Shown here: positions 44,901-55,215 of the stretch, piece after piece
Position numbering within the stretch: the stretch's first letter is position 1
Layout: every line of letters begins with the position of its first letter
Source: Chelonoidis abingdonii
Taxonomy: Eukaryota > Chordata > Testudines > Testudinidae
Reading direction: 5' to 3'
Assembly (NCBI RefSeq): GCF_003597395.2
Contig: NC_133769.1
Coordinates: forward strand, 175,130,580 to 175,194,579
Length of the DNA stretch: 64,000 nt
Position numbers and translations under genes: made by a program
The notes under the pieces: model-generated
Databases searched by the model: none
What the model was told of the DNA's origin: nothing
What the model saw: only the letters and a program-made list of their open reading frames with translations

Positions 44901-47870
44901 GAGGGACCACTTAAGGGAAAGTCTCTTTATCCAATACCAAATCAGGGAGACCATCCCGGGCAGTCTGTATAGACAGGCAGTGCGCCCCAAGCACCCTAAT
45001 GCTGCAGGGGATAGCTCTAAGTGCTTGTGCCTCCTTGACACAGTGTGATTTTGACCCAGACAACTCTGTTGTAGTCTCATTCCATTCACTTTCTTATTCA
45101 TTACAGTTAATCTCATCATTGATGTACAAGGCTCACGTGGTCAGCCCGCCTTTTACCTTTCTCTCCTGTCTTTTTCTATAACAGCTTAAGGGACTATAGC
45201 TCTTCAATACGCTGCCCTACTCCTAGTCCTGGATGAGATTCGAATGCCAATTACCTATGGTTTTCTGAGTTGGATCCGCTATAATATCCACTCTTCCACC
45301 TTGCCTGGATAAACCGAGTAGCTGCCAGTGTGCCTCCCATCCTTTGGTGTACCAATAGGCTTCTCACGGATGTTTAGTGGGGTGTCCACCACGATGCATG
45401 GTTGTTAATGATCTCTTTGGTGTCTTCGGCCTGTCGAGTAAAAGTGACATGTATCTTATTGTGCGCACCCCGTCGTCACAGAACTTCACCCCACCAGCAT
45501 CACCTGGGTTTTTATAAGGGCCTCATGGATATGGGGTCTATCCCGAGCGGTTTTTTTTTCTGATTCCTCGTTCTTGAGGAAGGGGTCCCATACCTTTTCT
45601 GTAAACGGCGGGGTCAGTCACAAGGGTAAGTCTAGGCCCCTATCTGCGACTTTTTAGGTTTTTGACCTCCCTCGTCGTACTCCACAGTTTGGTTAACACT
45701 GTCGCGCCGAGCGCCTGCGACAAAGTATCTTCTCCTTGAATCGGGAGGCTCAGACAATGCAGTTCTGCTCTGACGGCCCCCACACTTCCTAGTATTAAAG
45801 ATCTTTCTTTTAAAAGTGAGAGGTCCCGCCGCACGAGGCGAAACATCAAAGGCCAGTTCCTAGAGTCTATATTTTTTCGCGCTCGCTGCCTCTACTTTTA
45901 GATGGAGAGTCGCAGTTTACCCAAGCGGATAGCAGTTGTCCTGTTCTGTAAACGCTATTCCCCACAGGATATGGTGTGACCGTATATTGGGGACCTCTGA
46001 GCTGCGTTCAATATGCCCTCCCGTGGTCCATACCTGGAAAGATGCGGACGCTTTTTTGCGGAGCCTCCCTTAGAGGTCTCTATATTCTTTGTGCTCTCAC
46101 ATGTGCGTCATAAAATGGAAAAATTTTCTGTGGGGCACCCCCTTGGTTTAGGGGCCCCCTTTTGTGCGCGCAACTGAAGTCTTCTTTGAAAAGCTCGCGC
46201 AGAGACCGGAAGAGATTGCCTAATAGTCGAGATCACGCTGAGGCCTCTCGACTTTCCGGTTGGAGCGTCTTTCCTGCAAGGGCTCTGGCAAAAATGGGAA
46301 ATTAGTTGCCCTCTACCCTTACAGGGTCTCAGGTAGGCGGAGGGTGTGTAACTTTAGGGCTTACTCATTCGTCGATGGGTCTCAATCCAGCAGGTGAGAT
46401 TGTACGGAACCTCAGACCTTTGGGATTCTTTTTTTATTTCTCGCCGCCCTCCGGACACAAGGCTGAGGATTTCTTCTTTTCAGGTGTTCACGCCCTCGGC
46501 AGGTTTGCCGCCCACATCCTGTGTGAGTCTTAGGCGAGTACCCTGTGGCGCGAGGGGGACACGTCATCGACAAGCTTGCTTTTCTTCCCAGAGTCAGAGT
46601 CCTCTAGTCTACAGGTCTGTCAAATGAATTGTCGTCTCTTATGTAAGTAGGTTGTCAATTTCAAACCGTAGATCGCCCTTTTCTCTGGACAGAATCAGTG
46701 TGATTCTCTGGTCTATGAGGGTCCCTCACCGCCACCAGTCGTGGGGCCCCGCCAAAGTCTCTCAGAATTCGTATTCAGCCTAATTGCAATCCCTGCACGT
46801 AGGGTGTTTGCCGTTTGGTAAGGGTCCAGCAATTCGCTAGGCCACTCGGTGCTCCCTTCTCCTTCTGCAGGAACTTTAGCTGGGCGCTCGTCCTCTTTTT
46901 CCTGCCTCGTCCTCGCATCTCCGCGATGTTCACCATTAGCGTGGCAGCCCTGGGCAATACTATATCTTCATGTTTGGGCTTCAACCTAGGACGCGCAGAG
47001 GGGCCTATGAATGGGGTGGGGCGGTGCCGAGGGGGGTGAGGCCTGAATGGAGAGTTGGGTCGACGGGTAGGGGCGGCAACATGCGGGCCTAGAGGAGCCA
47101 AGGGGGGTTGGGCGCCTCGGGGCGAGGATTGGGGGGTGTTGGGTCTCTCGGAGGTAGTGCGGCCTTGCTGATGTAACAGGTGTGGACCTGGGAGTAGAGG
47201 CCCTGAAATCGGTGTTGGGCCCTTCTCCTTGATGAAGTTGGTGTCGCAAAAAACCCTGTTCCTGAGTTCTATTCTCCGTCGCCCTGGCCCCGTCTTTTTC
47301 CTCTGCCTGGTTCTCCTACGGTTCACATGCTTCCACCGTCCACTTTACTCACCCGCAGTTCCCTCAGAATTCTTTGTCCTGCTATCCCATCATCGCTCCT
47401 GAGCTATCCCCTGTGTCTCATCATGCCTGTGTTCATCATCTGCTTCAAACCACTTCTATAAACTCAGCCAGAGTTTCCACCTGCATCTCCAGTCCTCTTA
47501 TCTTTTCTTCCAGCAGCTCTATCAGGCGGCACTTCATGCAGACAAAACTCCTTTCAGGTGCCCCCTCCAGGACCATGTACATACCACAGCTACCGCATCC
47601 GGTCATCCTCAATGTGTCTCTACCTGCTGCCTCTGTTTCAATCATGCCTTCCAACTCTGTGCCTGGCAGTCCAAGCCTCATACCGCACCACAGGCCACCA
47701 ACAAGCACTGGGCTGCTGGCAGAACCCTGCCCCTTCCCTTTTCTGGCTTGTTGGTTCCTCTGCCTTGGTCTCCCCTGCAACCTCCCCCTGGAAACTCCCA
47801 CTGAAACTCCCCTGTTAGCAGCTCTGTTTGCTGGCTCATTTTATTTAAATTACAATAAGATTTTCTTTTA
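41995..47870 (-). pseudogene. Near full-length CR1 LINE copy F (ORF1 + ORF2), antisense
   Basis: The element is read from 47870 to 41995. The 5' region precedes a 118-codon ORF1 start (47801-47445). A proline- and arginine-rich ORF1 part follows (frame 47326-46775, with 'RRRIELRNR'). The endonuclease end lies around 45000-44600: 'GMPF.IL', then the 'agtgatcatggctgattcag' block. RT blocks colinear with copy D occur between 43900 and 42700. The standard CR1 3' end with 'ggtcccttctgacctatgag' finishes at about 42000. From about 42700 to 47350 almost every short block differs from copy D by single-base indels and substitutions, while CpGs are frequent. The 3' 700 bp and 5' 500 bp look cleaner. 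As written it cannot encode either protein; whether this reflects the genome or the assembly is uncertain. Confidence 0.88.
47445..47801 (-). CDS. CR1 ORF1 N-terminal part with C4 zinc-finger-like motif
   Basis: This 118-codon open frame starts at an ATG and has a basic N-terminus (GRLQGRPRQRNQQARKGKG). A cysteine motif follows, 'CGSCGMYMVLEG...FVCMKCRL' (C-x2-C-x17-C-x2-C), then a predicted coiled-coil stretch 'LIELLEEKIRGLEMQVETLAEF'. This order matches ORF1 proteins of CR1 LINEs, RNA-binding chaperones needed for retrotransposition. The frame then stops, where family members continue into further domains, so it is truncated. The upstream 5' UTR extends to about 47870. It is the best-preserved coding segment in the window but belongs to the LINE, not the host. 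Confidence 0.8.
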   Translation of the reverse strand: MGVSRGRLQGRPRQRNQQARKGKGQGSASSPVLVGGLWCGMRLGLPGTELEGMIETEAAGRDTLRMTGCGSCGMYMVLEGAPERSFVCMKCRLIELLEEKIRGLEMQVETLAEFIEVV

Positions 47871-47874
47871 AAAA

Positions 47875-48245
47875 ATAAACCTGTTTAAAACGAAATCTGA
47901 ATTTAATAAAAAATATGTTAAGGTCTAAACCCACTACAATCTCTTAAAATATTTAAAGAAAAAACTATTTTGAATCCATGAACTTTAAGTTCAAGGCTAC
48001 TTTTCTATATAAAGAAAGATGGTTTCCCCTGTTTCTAACCGTTGAGGTCAAGCTTTATAAATACAGCACAATAGGTCATGTACCATATTAAGGGCTTGAT
48101 CCTGTGCTACTGGGTGTAAGAGACTGGCAAAGTCGTCATAGGCACCAGACCCAGCCTCTGACTCCAGCAGACACCATCATGTAACTCATCATGATCATCA
48201 ATTGAGCCCAGCTGGGTAGTCTCATACTCCTATTTTATAGCTTCT
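47875..48245. other. AT-rich flank without recognised gene
   Basis: An A/T-rich tract (47860-47960) abuts the CR1 5' end. A 'gggcttgatcctgtgctac' phrase (about 48092) is an ancient repeat trace. No frame of note. Confidence 0.45.
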
Positions 48246-48249
48246 CCCT

Positions 48250-48560
48250 ACCTGAACTCTGATGGACTAAATTCAATTTAAAGAATGTCAGCTGGTGGAA
48301 GTTACTACTTAAGTACCTGGAAGAAGAGTTCATTAAAGTGCTAAACCAGCTTTTGACAGCAGTAGTCTCTTCTGCAGGAACAGAAAGAATATTTTCTTCA
48401 TTGGGACTATTTGATTAAAACTTGAGAAATCAACTGGGAGTTCAGAAAGCAGGAAAATGTCTCTCTCTCCTAGCATAAAAATGAGGAAGGAAGAGATAAA
48501 TCTGAAGGACAGCCTGGATAACTTAGGAGACAGTCTCAATCTCAAGAGACTTATCACTGA
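48250..48560 (+). pseudogene. hAT transposase C-terminal remnant
   Basis: Around 48328-48490 the plus strand translates as 'LNQLLTAVVSSAGTERIFSSLGLFD', a stop, then 'NLRNQLGVQKAGKCLSLS'. This matches the hAT dimerisation domain form 'LLTIPASSAGVERVFSSFGLIHSKLRNRLGVEKAGKL'. Only this end of the gene is visible, without an ATG. It is a different hAT subfamily from the one at 14.4 kb. Confidence 0.75.
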
Positions 48561-48589
48561 TTTCCACTATACAGTTAGTTCTGCTTATG

Positions 48590-48842
48590 TACATGACTCA
48601 GGGCTGTGAAAAATGTAAGACCCTGTGCGACATAGTTAACCTGACCTAAGCTTCAGTGTAGACACCATTAGATCAACAGAAGAATTCTTCCGTTGACCTC
48701 ACTACCCTCTCTTGGAGAGGTGGGTTTATTGTAATAATGAAAGAACCCCTTCTGTCCCTGTAGTAAATATGTGCACTACAGCGGTTCGGATGTGCGACTG
48801 TAGTGTTTCTAGTGAAGACATGCGCTAAGGCAAGTAGGAACT
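48590..48842. mobile_element. 'gtctacact'-type non-autonomous element, decayed
   Basis: Characteristic blocks are 'gactcagggctgtgaaaaat', 'gcgacatagttaacctgacc', 'cttcagtgtagacaccatta' and 'ttgtaataatgaaag'. The final block is 'gcgactgtagtgtttctagtg', then 'aagacatgcgctaagg'. The order is that of a repeat recalled from turtle genomes. The ends cannot be fixed and no TSD was seen. Confidence 0.5.
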
Positions 48843-48844
48843 TC

Positions 48845-51800
48845 AGCTCCAGTCACTTTCACTCAACCTAGGAAGAGAAATAGTCAGATTAATTCACTGA
48901 CTACAGTTAATTCCTCTGTTTAATAAATCCTTTAGGTGTAAAGGTTAAACATGCTTTGATAAGAGAAGTTTATGCATCCAAAACATTTAATACTGTTTTG
49001 TTTAATTTAAAAAATATATATATGATGTTTTGTAGGTTTAGTTAAATTCCAATTACCATCCTAATGCAGCCTGAAACATATCATAAGTAAAAAAGTTAAT
49101 TATCTAGTAAATAAGCAATATATTGTCACCATTTTCCAACATATTTAAAATGTACAATTATATGAAAATGAAAATATTAAGCTATATGACTGCTAACACA
49201 AATGTATATAATTATAATGTACACTGCCTGGCAGCAAAAAAAGTGCCAAATTTGGTGTAAAGGCTCTATTTAATTGTAAATCAACAAGTTTTAATAGTTA
49301 TAACAATTAATGAGAATGCATCTGTCTTTAGAAAATAGCTGAAGTACAAAGGAAAAGTTGATTAAAGTCAATGATTTAAATTGAGATTTTGCTTTTGGTG
49401 ATTTCAATCATGATTTAAATTGCTAAATCAAACCATCTTGCTACACGCTTTCCTCTGGTCTTACTTTTCCTTCCAAGCACTAGTAACTCAAAAGTCAGCA
49501 GTTATTAACTGTAGCAGGTTATCCTGTCCTCCTTCTTCTAGTCATATCATACATTCCAATTATAAAAAGCATCATTCCACATTTGCACTATTCAAGGTCA
49601 GATGCATAATGTCATCAATAAGCTTACGTCACAAGTGGGCATGATGAAGAAACAGGTAAGAAACTAAGTTTAATTAGAATTTTAGGCAGAAATTGATCAA
49701 ATTACCTAAGCACATGCATAAGGTTAAGCACATGACCAGTCCCACAGAAGTCACTGGGCCTAATTTTGTGCTTAAAGCTATGCATGAGGTATGTGCCTCT
49801 CTGAAACAGGACTCTGAATCCTTGTTATCAATCAGTTGGTCAAATACCGCAGTGAAACAGCCTCTGTACCAACTGATAGAAAGTTTCACTCGTTTAATAC
49901 ACCCCCCCCAACACAAGTTAACTTCTTCAGTCAGCAAAGCTACATTATTATCCCCTAATCCCTCCACAAAACTCCCCGGCTATGATGCCTACAAAAAAAT
50001 TGACAAGTTTTATGCTGCTGGTGTGCAGAGACCACTGCTTATCATGCTGACCAAAACTGTCTTTGTTTACTTGTATTCCCCTGTCTGTCTAGCTGTGTAA
50101 CTCTTGTCCAGAACTAGGGCTCTTAGGTGCTATAGTAATATGCATAATAATACAAATCTATTCAAACACTTTAAAATAAAGCTCATTCTTATACTGTACA
50201 CATGTATATGTACATAATTTGTAGTTTCAGTTCCTATAATTGTATCTAATCTAAGTCATTCATTTTTATTAAAGTTCACACTGTGAGAATAATAAACCTG
50301 AAGCACTGGAATCACTCTCATTATATATGGTTGGATCTGTTTACTGAAACTGCATTGTCTCAAACCCAGAAGGAAAAATAAGCCACCAAAGATGCAAAAA
50401 TAGTCTCATTTATTACTTCCCCTACAGTAAAAATTTAATATAATAACATTCTAGCAAATAAGAAGGGGGTATTCCAACCAATACTTTCCTTACTGAGTTT
50501 TAATATAAAGAAATGCCTAAATAATGGAAATGAACGCTGTTTTAAAGGATTATTTAATTAGGAAATATTGGAAAGTTGGACACTGCTGAAGGACAACTAA
50601 ATCAGGCAGCTATGGAAAGCACCAGTACAAATGAAGCTGGAGTATTCATAAGCAGGAGATAAGATGCAATAATTTTGTGTGTCACGTGGCTGTCTGTCCA
50701 CCTTCTTTCAAACTGGCCCTTACACAGGCAATGTCCTTTCAGAAATCATTCACAAAGCCATTATCCACTTGTCCTTCAAATCCCGTCTCAAGACCTGCTT
50801 CTTCTGTGACATATACAAGAAAGTGGCCAACCAATAATAACTAAGTTGAGGGGGTGGTAGCTGTAGTCGATGCATTTTTAGGAACCAAAGAAAATGTGTG
50901 TATTTAGATATCTATTAGAGTATTGAAAAAGCACCTATCCTTTGATTTAGGGATCTGTGACACAAATTGCAAAGAATCAAAATAAAAACTAGCAGCTTCA
51001 CCCGTCATAAAAACCAGGCCCCAACCCCAAAAACACCAGACCTACCTCCCCAAAAGCCCAAGGAAGTCTGAGCTTTGTTGAATGCACCAAGTCACCAACC
51101 TTGAGCATTTTCACTGAAAGGAGGACCAGCAGGGACGGAGCAGACACCACGGCAGAAAGACCCTCACAGAGAACGTGCTGCTAGCCCCCTATTTTTCTCA
51201 CCAGGGTAAGAGGGCTCCAGTTCAAATCCTTCTCTTGATCACATTTGCTGCACTATTTCATCCTGAGAGAGGTTTTCTTTCAAGTAGGTAAGTCTCTAAC
51301 CAGAGGGCATGTGCCTGACTCATGTGCATATGTTTTCACATGAAGAAACTCTGGACTGGATTCTTGCTGGATGCAGCCATAAAAAGTGAAAGAACTGTAG
51401 CCTAGTCCCAGTAAGACCACTGCCATCGCTAGGCAGAAATAAGAACTCTTCTCACTCTGTTCCCTCAATGCACCTAGTCGTCCCAAGGTGATGGAATGGC
51501 AAATTATGTCTTTAGTTTGAGACTCATGCTGACAGCCATCAAAATGGGCGAGCCTCCCCCCCCCCGCCATGTTGCCTGACTCTAATCACTATATATTTCT
51601 ATTATGCCACAGTTAGAGTTGGTCAGAAAATAGAATAACTTATCTTTGAGAATTCAGTTAATTTTTCAGCCATTTGTAGCCACAAATGATAATGACAGTG
51701 GAGAGCATCAATAAAGTATTCCGGATATCTCCTCCTTAATGAGAATACACTAATCCCCACCCAGTATACTATATATTTACATTGTGAACTGTTATTAGAT

Positions 51801-52875
51801 CAGCTCCTCAGGTGCTATACTTCAACACAGTCTCATTGAAGTCAGTGGGGAACATCAATTCACCCCAGCAGAGAATCTGGCCCATTGCTTTTTATAAACA
51901 AATAGGGCCATTCTATGATATTTGTAGCCATTACTCATTATAGCTAGGTTGACTTTATACTTTGGGACACTGTGTGTCTGTTTCCTAGTTCCCTGGACTT
52001 TGTGTTAGCTACTTCTGTTGATGGGAGACAGTCAAGTAACCACCCAAAACAGTTTTCTTATTTGAATTAAATGGCCATGTATGTATTTACTTTCTCTCAT
52101 TCTTTGGCGAGGCGTGGTGAAAACATAATTCAGAAGCCCAACTATCCTAATTACATTATATGCCTAGTTAGCCTTTTGCCCTTTTTGCCTACTCAGCTAC
52201 CATACTCACAGTCTCCTGATTTTTGATGAAAACCTATTGAGCTCATGCACCACTAATTCTCACTTGGACTTGCACATTGTAATTGTATAGTTCACTGTGC
52301 TCGTCCAAGTCACGGGCAGCCCAGGGGACAAATTTAACAGAGTATAAAATTGCAGGGTAAGGGCAAAGACCCAGTTCAGCAGAGCTCTGAAGTGTGCTTT
52401 AGCATGTGCTTAAAGCTAAGTATAGGAAGAAGTCCCATTAAAATAGAGTTGCATTTTGGCAATTACAGCTGGCTGACGGAGGAGCCCTTCAGTGAATATT
52501 TTGTATTTATTTTCTTACCTGCTCTGATTAAATCTTAGAAAAAATTTGGATAGACAAAATATCCTGGGTGTCTTTCTCCTGGCTTGGCCATCTTACAGTG
52601 TTCCCTGTGGCTTTGCTGATATAGCATATTTACATGGGCTTTGTACAGACAAGGCAGAACAGAGGGGAAGTTTGTTTTTAACAGATGACATGTAGTCTGA
52701 TTTCAGAGCTGTTGTATAACAATACATCCCACAGCAACCTAGCATATGGGATGCATAATTTCCTGTGTCCTCTTTCTCTCCATTTGAAAAAGCTGGTGGC
52801 CAATGACAGAGCTCCTAACTGAGACAAAGCTTTTAGCCATGCAGTTAAAATGGGGTTTGCTAAGAAATGGTAGGA
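48845..52875. other. Long stretch without recognised gene; scattered ancient repeat traces
   Basis: Ancient amniote repeat traces occur near 49690-49800 ('aagcacatgcataaggttaa'), 51815-51890 ('gaagtcagtggggaacatca') and 52365-52460 ('agcatgtgcttaaagctaag'). A possible LINE end lies near 50690-50860 ('tccttcaaatcccgtctcaa', 'gacctgcttcttctgtgaca'). Frames of 135 (49693-50100), 97 and 96 codons have no recognisable domain; the 135-codon frame overlaps a 97-codon opposite-strand frame. A poly-C run of about 10 occurs at 51556-51566. Confidence 0.45.
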
Positions 52876-53186
52876 AGTGAAGACATGAAGCTGATGGCTT
52901 CTTTCACTGATCAGGAGTTTGACCTGGTCATTCATCAACTGCAGCCTAACAAGGCTCTTGGGCTGGATATAATCCAGAATGAGTTTGTCTCTAACTTTGG
53001 ACCAACCACTGAAAACCGGTTGTTTTGATTTATGAATTGTTGTACCCAGGACAGTATCATCCCAAAAGCCTGCTTCAGAGCAAAGGTCATAGCTGTTCCC
53101 AAATCAGGGAAACCACTGCCAGACCCAAAGATCTGCCAGCCAATTTCTCTGCTGTGTGCTACTATAAATTGATGGAGACTGAGATA

Positions 53187-53463
53187 TTGTCTACACTACA
53201 GGTTACTTCAGTATAACCTATGTCACTCAGATGTATAAATAAGCCACACCCGGGAGCTATGTAAATTATACCAATCTAAGCGCTTGTGTAGACAGGGCTA
53301 TGTCAGCAGGAGAGCTTCTCCTGACAACATAGCTACCACCTCTCATGGAAGCAGGAATTATTAAGCTGCTGAGAGAGAGCTCTCTCCCATCAGCTCAGAG
53401 CATTTCTGCCACAAGCGGTGCAGCTGCCCGCCCCCCCATAAGTGCTGTAGTGTAGATGTAGCA
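53187..53463. mobile_element. 'gtctacact' inverted-repeat element inside the LINE
   Basis: The left end TTGTCTACACTACAG and the right end, reverse-complemented TGCTACATCTACACTACAG, are inverted repeats. TA lies on both sides (53185-53186, 53464-53465). The interruption of the LINE confirms the insertion. Internal blocks 'gctatgtcagcaggagagct' and 'gacaacatagctaccacctc' are typical of this family. No coding capacity. Confidence 0.78.
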
Positions 53464-54255
53464 TAATCCTGATTCAGATTAATGAGGTAGTTGACCCTCA
53501 GCTGTCTCACATTCGGGCTAGATTCAGGAAGGGACAATGCACCCAAGATCATGTACTTCATCTGACTCAAGACACAGAAGATGAATTTGAGCAAGGAAAA
53601 AAAGTTGGTGCAGTCCTTATTGATCTGATGATGGCCTACCACAGTGTGGCACATCGGTCTGACTGCCAAGATGCTGAGAATTATTCCCCGTAGGCTGATG
53701 GCATGGTTCATCCAAGAAATGAGTAGCAACCAAAGTTTCATCCTGTAAATCAGGGAGAACATGAGTCATCTCTCTGCAAAGGCCTTCCACAAGGAGTAGT
53801 TTTGGTTCCCCTTTTGTTCAATACAGTCTTCTTGAAACACAGGCAGAAAAATATGTGTATGCTGAAAACACCTGTGTTGCTGACACTGCAAATGACTCCC
53901 AAAGGATTAAAGGGAATCGCAGCCAAGACATGAATACTTTGACCACTTATTTCCAGCAATGGAGACTATTTCTCAATGAAACCAAGACTGTGGCAACTAC
54001 TTTCCACCTAACTAACTGTCTTGCCAATCAACCCATCTCAATCCATGTCCAAAGACAGCCTCTACCATCCCATTCAGTTGCCACATACATGGGAGTAAAA
54101 TTCGATTGTAGCCTGGCATAACAGTCTCACCCAGAACATCTGAAAATGAAGATCTCATCCTGTAGCGCCTTGATTCAAAAATCTATCAGGAACCTCCTGG
54201 GGAGCAGACCACTGGTCCTTCACACATCCGTATTAGCCCTGATATTAGCTCCAAC

Positions 54256-54736
54256 CAATGTTTCCTCCAATTTTTCCCATCCATGTGTGGAATGGATTTT
54301 GCTATGTGCACCAGTATGGAGGTGATGTGTGGTGGGGGTGGTGCTGAGGGATTCAGAATGTGGGAGGTGGCTCAGGGCTGGGGCAGAGGGTTGGGGTGCA
54401 GGGGAGTGAGCTCTGGGGTGGGGCCAGAGCTAAGGAGTTCAGGATGCAGGAGGGGGCCCAGGGCTGGGGCTGAGGGTTGTGGTGTGGGAGAAGGGTGAGG
54501 GCTCTGGCTGGGGGAGATGCGCCTCTCCCCACTGCAGCCCCTGGGCTGGGAGAGTCCTCTCTCCCTGCCACAGCAGTGGAATTGGGAGGGAGAGGCATCT
54601 CTCCCCCCTGCAGCTTCGGAACTGGGAAGGAGGGGCGTCTCTCCTCACCGCAGCCCTGAGGCTGGGGTAATTAAGTGTGCAGCCCTTGGTAGCCTACTGC
54701 ACGGCTGTGCTGGTGCGTATCTTAGAGGTAGCTTAG
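54256..54736. mobile_element. Non-autonomous hAT element with 8-bp TSD inside the LINE
   Basis: Perfect flanks GCTCCAAC occur at 54248-54255 and 54737-54744. The termini 'caatgtttcctccaat' and, reverse-complemented, 'ctaagctacctctaag' are weak inverted repeats. The interior is G-rich with tandem-like phrases ('ggctcagggctggggc', 'ggcccagggctggggc') and three copies of a 'tctccc...gcag' block near 54523-54650. Frames of up to 81 codons on both strands here are due to composition. Confidence 0.85.
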
Positions 54737-55215
54737 GCTCCAACTGAATACCGCTCTGTGGTCTGGAAGGATGTGATGCAGATGCCACAGTCAGCTTGTG
54801 AACGTGGAGCTGAATTCAGCCACTCATATAGTTAGTGAATGTTTGAACTATACATCAACCTTTGGGCTGTATGTGCTAGCACACATTGCTTTGCCAGGCC
54901 TTCAATGAGATGCCATTACTGTTAAGTCTACTTGCAGAATGGAGATACATGAAACCAACCTATTACCATCTCTAGTTGACTGATGCCCCATTCTCAAACA
55001 GGGAACAATACGCTGAGTCTACTTGAAGGGCTGATTGTATCCATGGGAGGAATGCCATTTCTGCGGTCTGGACTGTGACACCACAGCTGATTTCTTGACT
55101 CCCCTTTTCTATGGCAGCTCATGCACTCTTGGACAAGAGCACTAATGGCCCTTTGCCACGCATGGATGATCAGGGCTGCCAGAGAGCAGAAAAGTACATC
55201 CTTGCAGGGTGGAAG

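Larger units (their letters stand above)
52880..55215 (+). pseudogene. Non-LTR retrotransposon RT fragment (Jockey/CR1-like supergroup), twice interrupted
   Basis: Plus-strand RT blocks are 'LQPNKALGLDIIQNEF' (52942-52990), then 'IPKACFRAKVIAVPKSGKPLPDPKICQPISLL' (53062-53155). After the first insertion come 'IRARFRKGQCTQDHVLHLTQ..EDEFEQGKKVGAVLIDLMMAYHSV' (53512-53647) and 'GLPQGVVLVPLLFNTVF' (53782-53830). The catalytic block is degraded ('CVADTANDS' at 53871-53897). Then come 'TLTTYFQQWRLFLNETKTV' and 'SVATYMGVKFDCSLA'. After the second insertion the frame resumes near 54745 with 'EYRSVVW'. Stops and frame changes are frequent, so it is dead. The endonuclease is missing. The clade is only approximate. 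Confidence 0.78.

Noticed and set aside
42700..47350. Transferred high-GC segment (bacterial or viral insertion)
   Set aside because: The raised CpG content first suggested foreign DNA, but CR1 blocks colinear with copy D, and ORF1 at the 5' end, run through the stretch.
49693..50100. 135-codon frame as a possible host exon
   Set aside because: No domain is recognisable, the opposite strand is open for 97 codons over the same stretch, and an ancient repeat trace lies at its start. Not convincing without expression data.
54353..54747. Overlapping proline/glycine-rich frames on both strands
   Set aside because: They are confined to the G-rich interior of a non-autonomous hAT flanked by GCTCCAAC.
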